Counted from the stretch's first letter, positions 47,434 through 57,516 are shown. The stretch: DNA of 64,000 nt from Paenibacillus sp. H1-7 (GCF_022354825.1 NZ_CP031168.1:8298501-8362500), one strand, 5' to 3'. The notes: generated by a model from the sequence alone, not told the origin. Made by a program: numbers and translations.

Positions 47434-47520
47434 GATAACAAAGAGAAGCTGCCGCACATCCTTGCTTGCCAAGCGAAGTCGGCCATTTTGCCTTTATTAT
47501 CCATGGAAAAAGGTGATCGC

Positions 47521-47964
47521 ATGAAAGCTCATGGCCATGAATCGGATCCTGCCCTCGATACCGCCCGGCATCCGGTGATTCTTTTTGACGGAGAATGCCG
47601 TTTCTGCAACGGCTGGGTGAAGTTCCTTCTGCGCCGCGACAAGCGCGATGTATTCCGTTTCGCTCCCTTGCAATCGGAAGCTTCACAGCTGCTGCTGCCA
47701 TCCCACCTTAGGAATGGCGGGTCTTCTCTGGATTCCGTCATTGTAGTGGAACCCGGAGCCGTCTACACTCATTCCTCGGCTGTGCTGCGAATTGCCAAGC
47801 ATCTTGGAGGCGCATGGGCCCTCCTCTACGGATTGATCATCATCCCGGCCTCGCTCCGGGACCGTATATACCGCTGGGTCGCCAAAAACCGCTATGCCTG
47901 GTTCGGTAAGGAACAAAGCTGCATGATGCCTACCGAGGAAACGAAGCGCAAATTTATTGGATAA
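47521..47964 (+). CDS. thiol-disulfide oxidoreductase DCC family protein (DUF393, YuxK-like)
   Basis: The protein has 147 residues. The family motif DGECRFCNGWVKFLLRRD contains DxxCxxC, the presumed redox cysteine pair. LFGR-like ARHPVILFDG at the start and a C-terminal FGKEQSCMMPTEE complete the pattern. The ATG at 47521 follows AAGGTGATCGC. It is one of only three plus-strand genes here. Substrate unknown; the family is found in Bacillus and proteobacteria. Confidence 0.85.
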   Translation: MKAHGHESDPALDTARHPVILFDGECRFCNGWVKFLLRRDKRDVFRFAPLQSEASQLLLPSHLRNGGSSLDSVIVVEPGAVYTHSSAVLRIAKHLGGAWALLYGLIIIPASLRDRIYRWVAKNRYAWFGKEQSCMMPTEETKRKFIG

Positions 47965-47984
47965 CAGCCTGGGCAGGCCTTCCG

Positions 47985-48053
47985 TTGACGCAAGTGCTGC
48001 CTTATCCCCATATGGGGATAGCGACTGGAATAAATCGAAGGTGCTTGCGTCAA
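47985..48053. repeat. nested inverted repeats downstream of the DCC gene
   Basis: Arms TTGACGCAAG (47985-47994) and CTTGCGTCAA (48044-48053) enclose the perfect 18-bp palindrome TATCCCCATATGGGGATA (48003-48020). The palindrome is also an inverted pair of near-DnaA boxes (TTATCCCCA). Confidence 0.75.
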
Positions 48054-48094
48054 TATCCCCAGATTTTTATAATGAAATGTGCATAATAACCTAG

Positions 48095-48164
48095 TTATCC
48101 ACAATGTTATCCACAGCATGTTAACAAATCGAATATTTGTTCGTTTATCCCTGTTTGTGGATAA
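48095..48164. promoter_or_regulatory. DnaA-box cluster upstream of tadA
   Basis: There are three perfect DnaA boxes: TTATCCACA at 48095-48103 and 48107-48115, and its complement TGTGGATAA at 48156-48164. Between them is an inverted repeat, AACAAAT/ATTTGTT (48123-48141). Near-matches TTATCCCCA (48002) and its inverse (48013), and TATCCCCA (48054) lie just upstream. Confidence 0.8.
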
Positions 48165-48181
48165 GTAACCATCCTGAATGA

Positions 48182-48649
<468 letters not shown>

Positions 48650-48696
48650 CTTCAATGGATTTTTCCCCTTCGCCTTGCGGACGGTTCGTGGCAAAC

Positions 48697-48742
48697 AAAA
48701 AAAGCAGGAGTTCCCATTCAAAACGGGCTCCTGCTTTTTTTT
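48697..48742. terminator. bidirectional terminator between tadA and the LiaF-like gene
   Basis: AGCAGGAG pairs with CTCCTGCT, with T-runs of seven or eight on both strands. It serves the convergent ends of tadA and the minus-strand operon. Confidence 0.9.
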
Positions 48743-48745
48743 CAT

Positions 48746-49411
48746 TCAAGATGAGATTACCTGATTGTCGCTCCCTCTTAATTCCACCTGCACATCCTGC
48801 GGCAGAACGACCGTCACATTCATATACGGATAGTAGGAATCGAAGCCTTGCTCCGACGGAAGCCTTTTAATCTGCAAATACATCGTATCTCCCACCGTAT
48901 GGACCGAGACTACCTGCTCCTTCGCTAAAGGCGGGGATTCCTCACCCGCTTTGATTCTATCGCGGAACGTACCGAAGACTTGCACCGATCTCTCCGGCGA
49001 TTTGTCTACCTTGACGGCATGCTCCGATGATTGCACGACGATCTTTTTGATCCCGTCCCCTAGCGATTCTTTGACGGAAGGAAGATCCTTCGTAAGCTCC
49101 GTTGTATTCAGCATTGACCTTACTTCTCCCATGATGCCGGCTGAAGTAAGCAGCGTGAAGCCAAGACAGCCGATACACAGCACGCCGACGAAGAACAAGC
49201 TCATCATATCGTAATGAAGCACGGTGTTTTCTTTTTTGGAGAAGAGTAGATAGACGATGATTTCCAGCCCAAGCATGACGAAAATTAACGGCCACCATGT
49301 TATAAACGCGTCGTAAGCCTGCAGCCCGTTCCATTGTGACATGAATAATATGACACCCAGCACTATGAGCGACAAGCCCATCGATAACGTGCCTACACGC
49401 CATTTTTTCAT
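48746..49411 (-). CDS. membrane protein with LiaF-like transmembrane region
   Basis: The protein has 221 residues. The first ~75 residues hold membrane spans in the LiaI/LiaF-like pattern (GLSLIVLGVILFMSQWNG, ITWWPLIFVMLGLEIIVYLLF), then another span near 80-100. The C-terminal ~120 residues are extracytoplasmic, beta-rich and adhesin-like, without the full LiaF C-domain. The ATG at 49411 follows GGAGGG at 9 nt and is 4 bp after the upstream gene. It is the last gene of the sigma-factor operon, so a role in envelope sensing is inferred, not shown. Confidence 0.65.
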   Translation of the reverse strand: MKKWRVGTLSMGLSLIVLGVILFMSQWNGLQAYDAFITWWPLIFVMLGLEIIVYLLFSKKENTVLHYDMMSLFFVGVLCIGCLGFTLLTSAGIMGEVRSMLNTTELTKDLPSVKESLGDGIKKIVVQSSEHAVKVDKSPERSVQVFGTFRDRIKAGEESPPLAKEQVVSVHTVGDTMYLQIKRLPSEQGFDSYYPYMNVTVVLPQDVQVELRGSDNQVISS

Positions 49412-49415
49412 CCGC

Positions 49416-50501
49416 TCAATCCCTCCTCTGCTTACTTCCGAGCAATAATCGAATCCCGCCGCCGATGAGCAGCACAGATACAACGAATGTCTGGAAATAT
49501 TGGTGGAATAGCATCGAGATGCGTTCTTGAGGGAACATCCGGTCCAGAGCGCTCAGCAGCACTTCATCGGCTAAATAATACAAGCCCAGCAGCAGCAGTA
49601 CGATGCCTACCCATTTCTGGTGATTAATAAGCCAATCGACAAAAGGCAAATCCCTAAGCTCTTCGCGGCCTTGCTTGGAAATAAGCTGAAGCGCGTCGAA
49701 GAAGCTGTAAAACCAAAGGATCGGGATCAGAAACAAAAAGAGGGACAGACGCAGCACATCCATAATGTAAATGCTGAACAAGAAGGCAGCCATCAGCTGC
49801 AAACCGCGTTTTTGCAATCCGAGATACATATGCCCCGCTCCTGGAATGATAGAGAGGAACGTAGCGATCATCTTGCTTTTTCTGCCGTCCTCGCGGCTTT
49901 CCTGGAAATCCTCCAAAAACGTTTGATCGATCAAAAACTCACCCCGCTGCTTCCGGTTCAGCTGCTGAATGCTGTCGAACATGGAGTACAGCCAGATGAT
50001 AGGCATTACGCCGAGAAATGCCAGAAATCCCTCCTGATGCGTCAGGACCGAAATAAAGACGATCATCGCAAACGAGCCGAAGAAAGCGATCAAAAACGCC
50101 AATCCCCGCTGCATCAAGCCAAGCTGGAAATGGCCGAGACCCGGAATGACCGACAATACAATGGTAAAAAACCGTTCATTATCCGGACGCGGGGGTGAAG
50201 CATACACTCCATCCTGCGACGGAACAGGAGCTTGAAGAGATGGCTCGCGCCCGCGGATTAAAGTAATCACCATATCGACTAAGTTAATGAATCCAACGAA
50301 TAGCGCCACCGCCATCAGGAGCGCCAAAATTTCGCCGTTGTAACGGTATTTTCCCGATACGACCAGCAGGAACATGAGCAGCACCGGTCCAAAAAAACCG
50401 CATCCGTAAATTACAGCCCGGAACAAACGGTTTAAATAAAGATGTCCCATTCCGGGGATGAAAGACAGCAGCAGCGCCGCCATCGGGTTTTTTGGTTGCA
50501 T
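49416..50501 (-). CDS. polytopic membrane protein with three internal repeats (TM2-like)
   Basis: The 361-residue protein has about ten membrane segments. A unit beginning LLSFIPGMGHLYL recurs as VLSVIPGLGHFQLG and FLSIIPGAGHMYLG, at about residues 11, 115 and 215. Each is followed by two spans and an F(D)-containing end (FINLVDMV, YSMFDSIQQL, YSFFDALQLI). The unit resembles a TM2-type hairpin; the triple form is unfamiliar to me. Its ATG overlaps the anti-sigma stop in TAATG. Function unknown. Confidence 0.7.
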   Translation of the reverse strand: MQPKNPMAALLLSFIPGMGHLYLNRLFRAVIYGCGFFGPVLLMFLLVVSGKYRYNGEILALLMAVALFVGFINLVDMVITLIRGREPSLQAPVPSQDGVYASPPRPDNERFFTIVLSVIPGLGHFQLGLMQRGLAFLIAFFGSFAMIVFISVLTHQEGFLAFLGVMPIIWLYSMFDSIQQLNRKQRGEFLIDQTFLEDFQESREDGRKSKMIATFLSIIPGAGHMYLGLQKRGLQLMAAFLFSIYIMDVLRLSLFLFLIPILWFYSFFDALQLISKQGREELRDLPFVDWLINHQKWVGIVLLLLGLYYLADEVLLSALDRMFPQERISMLFHQYFQTFVVSVLLIGGGIRLLLGSKQRRD

Positions 50502-51025
50502 TAACGATTCCCCCCTCTTTCGTGTTTAGGCTGGATCGAATCCAGCATGCCAATGGTTTTTTCCATAATGCGTTGCGATACGGAGGACCGGTCTTCCTGA
50601 ACAGGCGGAGATGCTACCACGTTCGTCTCTGCAGAGCCTACCCGTTCCGCCAGCGAATGAAACACCCCTGTACTCATTAAGAGGAAGGTTACTGCAGCAG
50701 CCACCGCATAATGAAACACGGGATGGCGCAGGAACGATGGTGTGATTTTCTTGTGGTTCTGGGTCACCGGCTCCGGCTTCCTTGCATCGATCGCCTCTGA
50801 CTGTGTAACAGAGGCCGCGATGGACTGCATGACGGCGTCAGCCATAGCGGTTTTCGTTTGTTCCGCCAGCACTGGGAACGAGTCCCTAGCGAGCTCCAGA
50901 CACTGCATATACTGTTCAAGACATTGATCGCACGAGCCGAGATGCGCTTCGTATTCAAGCTGCTCTTCCATCGCCAGTTCTTCTCTCACATAGCGGCCCC
51001 ATTGTTCCAACGAATAATGCTTCAT
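50501..51025 (-). CDS. zinc-finger anti-sigma factor
   Basis: The protein is 174 residues. An N-terminal ZAS-type segment has His28, Cys32 and Cys35 (HLGSCDQC). A cytoplasmic linker and one membrane span at about 104-121 follow, then an extracytoplasmic tail. This is the usual build of an ECF anti-sigma factor released by regulated proteolysis. The ATG at 51025 overlaps the sigma gene stop as ATGA, giving coupled, near-equal synthesis. The partner is therefore the sigma factor encoded just upstream. Confidence 0.85.
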   Translation of the reverse strand: MKHYSLEQWGRYVREELAMEEQLEYEAHLGSCDQCLEQYMQCLELARDSFPVLAEQTKTAMADAVMQSIAASVTQSEAIDARKPEPVTQNHKKITPSFLRHPVFHYAVAAAVTFLLMSTGVFHSLAERVGSAETNVVASPPVQEDRSSVSQRIMEKTIGMLDSIQPKHERGGNR

Positions 51026-51570
51026 CCCCACTCCTCCTCCTTCCAGTGCTTGCGGATCCATTGTTTGGCTCGATACAGCTTCGATTCCACCGTCTTCAGG
51101 GTGACACCCTGCTCTATCGCTATCTCCTGATAACTTTTATCCTCGATATAAAAGGCAACGACCACGTCCCGGTAATTGTGGGGCATATCGTCCAGACATT
51201 CCCGAATCCTCTGCCGCCTATGATTATGAAGCACTTCCTCCTCTACCGTATGGGTCGGATTAACCGGAAATAACAGCTCCGGCTCATCGGTCAGCTGCTC
51301 TCGTTTGCGCTCCAGCGACCGTTTGTAGTCAATCGCTTTGTTCACGGTAATTCGCGTGATCCACGTCTTAAACCCTTGGTGCTGATACTGAGGGAGAGAA
51401 GCATATATTTTCAACAGCGCTTCTTGCGTCACATCTTCGGCATCCTTAGACGACCGGAGCACAGAGTACGCTACATGGTATAAATACGATTGATATTTAG
51501 CCATCAATAAGCGAAATGATTGCACGTCGCCGGCTACGATGCGTTCGATCCACTCTGTTTCCTCTGTAAT
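51022..51570 (-). CDS. ECF sigma-70 family RNA polymerase sigma factor, probable AUU start
   Basis: Region 2 is clear (YQSYLYHVAYSVLRSSKDAEDVTQEALLKIYASL) and region 4 has MPHNYRDVVVAFYIEDKSYQEIAIEQGVTLKTVESKLYRAKQWI. The first ATG/GTG/TTG in frame is GTG at 51525, but it has no ribosome binding site and would remove the start of helix 2.1. Codons just upstream encode TEETEWIERIVAGD, a typical sigma N-terminus. A strong AGGAGGGGGAGAAC ends 8 nt before ATT at 51570. A stop occurs further upstream with no other start codon. I propose AUU initiation, giving 182 residues. It heads the sigma/anti-sigma/membrane operon. Confidence 0.82.
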   Translation of the reverse strand: MTEETEWIERIVAGDVQSFRLLMAKYQSYLYHVAYSVLRSSKDAEDVTQEALLKIYASLPQYQHQGFKTWITRITVNKAIDYKRSLERKREQLTDEPELLFPVNPTHTVEEEVLHNHRRQRIRECLDDMPHNYRDVVVAFYIEDKSYQEIAIEQGVTLKTVESKLYRAKQWIRKHWKEEEWG

Positions 51571-51744
51571 GTTCTCCCCCTCCTCTCCGAAGTAATAGAC
51601 GCGGCTGCAGCGAACGACCCCTGCACTTTACAGAAATATTTTTTACAGTGGCATCTTTTTTATTGTATAACAAGAAAAGTCCCCAAAGGTGCAGCGTGCT
51701 AAGGAGCTCATTCTGACTACTTTTAGGTACACTTTCCAGACCAA

Positions 51745-51776
51745 CAAAAAGAACCGCTCCAAGTCTTGAGCGGCCC
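51745..51776 (-). terminator. intrinsic terminator after the DUF3862-like lipoprotein gene
   Basis: On the minus strand CCGCTC and GAGCGG form a stem around AAGACTTG, followed by TTCTTTTTG. Confidence 0.75.
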
Positions 51777-51822
51777 CTCTCTATTTTGAATAATAGTTCC
51801 ACGAGGAACAAATTCGGCAGCT

Positions 51823-52125
51823 TTACTTCAGCCCGTTTTGGGATTTCACTTGCAGCTTTCCGCCTTGGAACACCAGGATCGCATTGGATCCTAATCCATC
51901 GCCTTTGTATTGATAAGTAACGATGTACATTTCTTCGCCCTTTTTGCCCGTCTCAGCCATCAGTTCCCCTTCGCCGCCTATAATCTCGGTGGCTTTTTCG
52001 TACGTCATGCCGCTCTCCAGCTTCTCAAACTTCGCTTTCGTTATTTTAGCATTAGGAGCGTCTCCGCATCCTGCCGCGGTTATCGCAATCGCCACACAAA
52101 TAAGCAATGTAAAAAGTACTCTCAT
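51823..52125 (-). CDS. small lipoprotein, DUF3862/BLIP-like fold
   Basis: The 100-residue product starts at ATG 52125, 8 nt after GGAGG. A signal peptide ends with ITAAGC, so Cys is likely lipidated. The mature part ITKAKFEKLESGMTYEKATEIIGGEGELMAE and YQYKGDGLGSNAILVFQGGKL follows the pattern of DUF3862 and SmpA/BLIP-like domains, which bind other envelope proteins. Function unknown. It is monocistronic, followed by a terminator. Confidence 0.75.
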   Translation of the reverse strand: MRVLFTLLICVAIAITAAGCGDAPNAKITKAKFEKLESGMTYEKATEIIGGEGELMAETGKKGEEMYIVTYQYKGDGLGSNAILVFQGGKLQVKSQNGLK

Positions 52126-52254
52126 CCAAAACTCCTCCAACTTTTCATTTTTTTCCATAACTACCGCATATTCTATAATGTTTACCACGTGTTGACCATG
52201 GGTCCAGAGTTTCAACTGTTAGGAGCTAACGGCAGGAATACAAGCAGAATGCAC

Positions 52255-52283
52255 AAAAAAAACTCCTGCGGATTTCGCAGGAG
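52255..52283 (-). terminator. intrinsic terminator after map and tRNA-Arg
   Basis: On the minus strand CTCCTGCG-AAAT-CCGCAGGAG is followed by TTTTTTTT. Confidence 0.92.
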
Positions 52284-52324
52284 ATCGCTTATGTGATCAT
52301 TATTTTTAATGAAAAGCTTTGAAG

Positions 52325-52401
52325 TGGCGCGCCCGATACGATTCGAACGTACGACCTGCAGTTTAGGAAACTGTCGCTCTATCCTGCTGAGCTACGGGCG
52401 C
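52325..52401 (-). tRNA. tRNA-Arg (anticodon CCT)
   Basis: The minus strand folds as a 77-nt cloverleaf including encoded CCA. Acceptor is GCGCCCG/CGGGCGC, D-arm GCTC/GAGC, anticodon loop TTCCTAA (anticodon CCT, reads AGG) and T-loop TTCGAAT. The first anticodon-stem pair is an A-C mismatch. It lies 71 bp after map with no terminator between, so it may be co-transcribed. Confidence 0.95.
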
Positions 52402-52472
52402 GCGGCAAAGAGTATTATAGCATACATTTGCGTCAGCGAAAAGATTATCGCAGGCAGTAATAAGGGAACCTT

Positions 52473-53219
52473 TTACAGCTCGGTTAAAATTTGCGGTCCC
52501 TTCTTGGTTATCGCCACCGTATGCTCGAACTGTGCCGATAAGGCGCCATCCCATGTACGGGCCGTCCACCCGTCCAATTCCACATACATTTCATGCGTAC
52601 CTGCATTGATCATCGGCTCGATGGTGATAACCATGCCTTCCTTCAAAACAAATCCTTTTCCAGGCTTCCCTACATGCTGAAAGGTTGGCTTCTCGTGCAG
52701 CGACTGCCCGATCCCGTGTCCGACCAAATCCCTTACGACCGAATATCCCGCTCCTTCGGCGTGCTTTTGAACTACATGCATGACATCCCCTATCGTATTG
52801 CCTGCTACCGCTTTCAGAACCGCCATATCGAGGCATTCCTTGGCCACCTTCACCAAACGTGCGGCTTCCGGAGATACGGCGCCTACCTTGTACGTACGGC
52901 AGGAATCGGCCATCCAGCCGTTATAGCTGCATACGATGTCCATTTTGACAATGTCGCCGCTACGCAAAGGCGTATCATTGGGGAATCCATGAGCGATCAC
53001 ATCGTTCAATGAAGCGCATGTTGCATAAGGGAACCCTTTATAGCCTTTCGTCACTTGGCGGGCTCCATGGTCGTTAATAAACCGCTCTGCGAAGTCGTTA
53101 ATCTCCAGCGTCGTGATGCCCGGACGAATCATGCGGCTAAGCTCTTCATGACATTGGGCCAGCACTTGACCTGCTTTTCGAATCGCAGCAATTTGTTCCG
53201 GCGTTTTCAAAATAATCAT
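52473..53219 (-). CDS. map: methionine aminopeptidase, type I
   Basis: Map removes the N-terminal Met from nascent proteins. The metal ligands are present: two Asp in DIVKMDIVCSYNGWMADSCRTY, His in GHGIGQSLHEKP, Glu in VITIEPMINAG and Glu in SAQFEHTVAIT. The start is ATG 53219 (MIILKTPEQIAAIRKAG), 8 nt after GAGG. The open frame extends to 53384, but those codons have no start site. About 248 residues, standard length. It is not in a ribosomal-protein operon here, so it may be one of two copies. Confidence 0.95.
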   Translation of the reverse strand: MIILKTPEQIAAIRKAGQVLAQCHEELSRMIRPGITTLEINDFAERFINDHGARQVTKGYKGFPYATCASLNDVIAHGFPNDTPLRSGDIVKMDIVCSYNGWMADSCRTYKVGAVSPEAARLVKVAKECLDMAVLKAVAGNTIGDVMHVVQKHAEGAGYSVVRDLVGHGIGQSLHEKPTFQHVGKPGKGFVLKEGMVITIEPMINAGTHEMYVELDGWTARTWDGALSAQFEHTVAITKKGPQILTEL

Positions 53220-53384
53220 GCTCATCGCCTCTTTGCGTTTATTACCTATAGTACGCATCGGTTTGCAAAATGCCCCTCTGCTGGAACGATCCAAATATTT
53301 GTCCCATACCACAATAGTCCATGCTGGCCGAAATAGAATATCCATTCTCTTTTTAAATTGTTCATGGTAGAATGAGGAAAGCAT

Positions 53385-53591
53385 ATGAGTGAGGTGTTGG
53401 GCTGCGTGTTGGAGGACAATCGGTTTTATATTATTTACGATGAGTTTTCGATTTCGATCTGCTCTGTTCTTGACGACGTATGTGAGGAGTTGGCTTTAGG
53501 GGGCACACTGTACGGCTATGCCGACAACGAAGAGCTCGCGCAAATGATGATGGTAGAATGTTTCCATTATTTGTCCGCGAAAAATGCGTAA
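53385..53591 (+). CDS. small acidic protein of unknown function
   Basis: The 68-residue plus-strand ORF starts with ATG 7 nt after GAGG and is preceded by TAGAAT as a possible -10. The product is rich in Glu, Asp and aromatic residues, with no signal peptide or motif I recognise. It is divergent from map and convergent with sspP, ending at a shared hairpin. Coding status is supported by the ribosome binding site but not proven. Confidence 0.5.
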   Translation: MSEVLGCVLEDNRFYIIYDEFSISICSVLDDVCEELALGGTLYGYADNEELAQMMMVECFHYLSAKNA

Positions 53592-53597
53592 TATAAA

Positions 53598-53627
53598 GAC
53601 GACAGCCCTCCATGTAGAACTGTCGTC
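53598..53627. terminator. hairpin between the small plus-strand gene and sspP
   Basis: GACGACAG pairs with CTGTCGTC. On the minus strand it is followed by TTTATATT; on the plus strand the T-content is lower. It can end both convergent genes. Confidence 0.65.
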
Positions 53628-53652
53628 GCTTCATTATTTAGATTAGATTTGA

Positions 53653-53799
53653 TCAGCCTTCCCCGTTATTGTGACGGGAGTGATTTTGCTGTTTAACCTT
53701 CTTGGAGCCCGATAGAGGCTCCATCGGCTGATTGTTTTTTTCGCTGCGGTTTTTTTGTCCGCTTGGGGGATTTACGGGCTGGGCAATATCTTTTGGCAT
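53653..53799 (-). CDS. sspP: small acid-soluble spore protein P
   Basis: This 48-residue ORF is short and easily missed. The C-terminal half EPLSGSKKVKQQNHSR is the hallmark of SspP (also called CotL), with the conserved GSKKVK followed by a basic NH(S/T)R. The N-terminus is Pro- and Asn-rich. The ATG at 53799 follows GGAGG at 7 nt. SspP is made in the forespore under sigma-G in Bacillus; a sigma-G promoter could not be placed with confidence. Confidence 0.88.
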   Translation of the reverse strand: MPKDIAQPVNPPSGQKNRSEKNNQPMEPLSGSKKVKQQNHSRHNNGEG

Positions 53800-53815
53800 G
53801 GTCCGTCCTCCTTGA

Positions 53816-54004
53816 TCAATCTTTATCGTTTAATGTAATCGACATCTCTTGGGACGACTCGTCATGATTCAGCGCATCTTGATGACGGCGATCGTTCGTT
53901 TGCTGCTGCAGCTGTTGGGCATGATGGCTGTTAACGGCCACCTGATCCAGGTCTTTGACTACATTTTGCAAGTTTTTATCGACACTGCTTTTATTTTTTG
54001 TCAT
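53816..54004 (-). CDS. small Gln/Asn/Asp-rich protein of unknown function
   Basis: The 62-residue ORF with ATG at 54004 comes 8 nt after GGAGG. The sequence is very hydrophilic (many Gln, Asn, Asp, His, Ser) with a short predicted helix and no membrane segment. It lies 16 bp upstream of sspP, so a spore-related role is possible but only by position. I do not recognise a family. Confidence 0.55.
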   Translation of the reverse strand: MTKNKSSVDKNLQNVVKDLDQVAVNSHHAQQLQQQTNDRRHQDALNHDESSQEMSITLNDKD

Positions 54005-54027
54005 AACTCATCCCTCCACGCTCGTGG

Positions 54028-54372
54028 CTATTTCGTTATGCTGTGAAGCTGCTGTGCGCACTCGTGAATATGACGGACATAGTCGTCAACCATCGTTTGG
54101 ATGATATTTGTCCGTTCGTCTACATTGCGTCCGTCAACCTCCACATCCACAAGATCCACTTTAACTTCCCGTGAATCCACATACGTGCATTTGAAATCAA
54201 AGCTGTAGTTGGAATGACCTGCTGTCGCAATATGCAAACGAAGCGCATTAGATTCGGCCTCGTCCGCTAGTACTTCCGCCCGGTCCGATGCATTGAGCAC
54301 CGTAGGCAACGTTTCCGACCATGCAGCGGCCAATTGCTGCTGATCTATTGCAAGGGTATCTGTATTTGCCAT
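54028..54372 (-). CDS. conserved-looking hypothetical protein
   Basis: The 114-residue product starts at ATG 54372, 9 nt after a strong GGAGGTG site. An N-terminal helix (IDQQQLAAAWSETLPTVL) is followed by a beta-rich middle (YSFDFKCTYVDSREVKVDLVDVEVDG) and a C-terminal helix with HIHECAQQLHS. There is no signal peptide or known motif. It precedes the Gln-rich small protein and sspP on the same strand and may form one transcript with them. Confidence 0.65.
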   Translation of the reverse strand: MANTDTLAIDQQQLAAAWSETLPTVLNASDRAEVLADEAESNALRLHIATAGHSNYSFDFKCTYVDSREVKVDLVDVEVDGRNVDERTNIIQTMVDDYVRHIHECAQQLHSITK

Positions 54373-54516
54373 CTTATCAACACCTCCACAATCTATAAGG
54401 TGCGAATCCGCCAACCTGTTTATGCGATACGGCAGGAAGTAAAAAAAGGAACGCATCTTCTAATGCCATTCCTTTTTTCATCCGATGATCTCAGAATCTT
54501 ATCCATTCTATCATAA

Positions 54517-54555
54517 TAAAAAAAGCCGCATCATCCGCAAAGGACGATACAGCTT
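54517..54555 (-). terminator. intrinsic terminator after serS and tRNA-Ser
   Basis: On the minus strand AAGC and ATCGTCC pair with GGATGAT and GCTT around TTTGC, followed by TTTTTTT. Confidence 0.8.
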
Positions 54556-54599
54556 CTTAATCAAGGTTATGAAATCCTTATGTAAGCCACAAAATTTTA

Positions 54600-54689
54600 T
54601 GGCGGAGAGGGTGGGATTCGAACCCACGGAGACCTCACGACCTCGGCGGTTTTCAAGACCGCTGCCTTAAACCACTCGACCACCTCTCC
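54600..54689 (-). tRNA. tRNA-Ser (anticodon TGA)
   Basis: The 90-nt minus-strand gene includes encoded CCA. Acceptor is GGAGAGG/CCTCTCC, the anticodon loop is CTTGAAA (anticodon TGA, reads UCA), and it has a long class II variable arm and T-loop TTCGAAT. It lies 47 bp after serS, as in Bacillus subtilis where a tRNA-Ser gene adjoins serS. Confidence 0.97.
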
Positions 54690-54736
54690 GGGTGACAAAA
54701 AGGATTGTATCACATTTGATCAGGCTATTTCAAGTT

Positions 54737-56607
<1,871 letters not shown>

Positions 56608-56634
56608 CGCTAATCCACCTTTTTGCTTACACCA

Positions 56635-57516
56635 TTACCAGCCGCGTTCTTGCATGCGTTGAGTGGCGTCCAGCTTGGAAATTTCGATCCCTTTCATCGG
56701 AGTTCCCAAGTTTTTGGAAATTTTTGCGATCAATGCGTAATCCGTGTAGTGAGTCGTAGCTTCTACAATCGCTTTAGCGAACTTCTCAGGGCTGTCCGAT
56801 TTGAAAATACCGGAGCCTACGAACACGCCGTCCGATCCCAAATGCATCATCAGTGCAGCATCGGCAGGTGTCGCTACGCCGCCTGCAGCAAAGTTAACGA
56901 CCGGCAATTTGCCTGTTTCGTGAACTTGCAGCAGCAGCTCGTACGGAGCTCCCAGGTTTTTGGCTTCCGCCATCAGCTCGTCCTTGGACATAGCTTGTAC
57001 TTTTTTAATTTGACCGACCATCATGCGCATATGACGAACCGCTTCCACGATATTACCCGTTCCCGGCTCACCCTTCGTACGGATCATCGACGCGCCTTCA
57101 CCGATTCTGCGCAGCGCTTCGCCAAGATCTCTGGCGCCGCAAACGAAAGGAACCGTGAACTCTCTTTTGTTAATATGGAACACTTCATCGGCAGGAGTCA
57201 GCACTTCGCTCTCATCGATGTAATCCACACCCATGGCTTCCAAAACCTTAGCTTCAACGAAATGCCCGATACGAGCCTTAGCCATTACCGGAACGGATAC
57301 GGCCTTCATTACCTCTTCCATAACCGTTGGGTCCGCCATACGGGCTACACCGCCCACTGCACGGATGTCCGACGGCACCCGTTCCAAAGCCATTACGGCA
57401 GATGCACCGGCAGCTTCAGCGATTCTCGCTTGCTCCGCGTTCATGACGTCCATAATTACGCCGCCTTTTTGCATTTCTGCCATCCCTTTTTTAACGCGAG
57501 ATGTTCCTGTTTCCAT
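56635..57516 (-). CDS. pdxS: pyridoxal 5'-phosphate synthase subunit PdxS
   Basis: PdxS builds PLP from ribose-5-P, glyceraldehyde-3-P and ammonia. Key motifs are [21 protein letters not shown], the catalytic Lys in [33 protein letters not shown] and [18 protein letters not shown]. The start is ATG 57516 ([11 protein letters not shown]), 8 nt after GGAGG; the 18-codon upstream extension lacks support. 293 residues. First gene of pdxS-pdxT-serS. Confidence 0.97.
   Translation of the reverse strand: METGTSRVKKGMAEMQKGGVIMDVMNAEQARIAEAAGASAVMALERVPSDIRAVGGVARMADPTVMEEVMKAVSVPVMAKARIGHFVEAKVLEAMGVDYIDESEVLTPADEVFHINKREFTVPFVCGARDLGEALRRIGEGASMIRTKGEPGTGNIVEAVRHMRMMVGQIKKVQAMSKDELMAEAKNLGAPYELLLQVHETGKLPVVNFAAGGVATPADAALMMHLGSDGVFVGSGIFKSDSPEKFAKAIVEATTHYTDYALIAKISKNLGTPMKGIEISKLDATQRMQERGW

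Noticed and set aside
51022-51525. Sigma factor starting at GTG 51525
   Set aside because: No ribosome binding site precedes it and the product would lose the first part of region 2.1; the ATT at 51570 with a strong site fits better.
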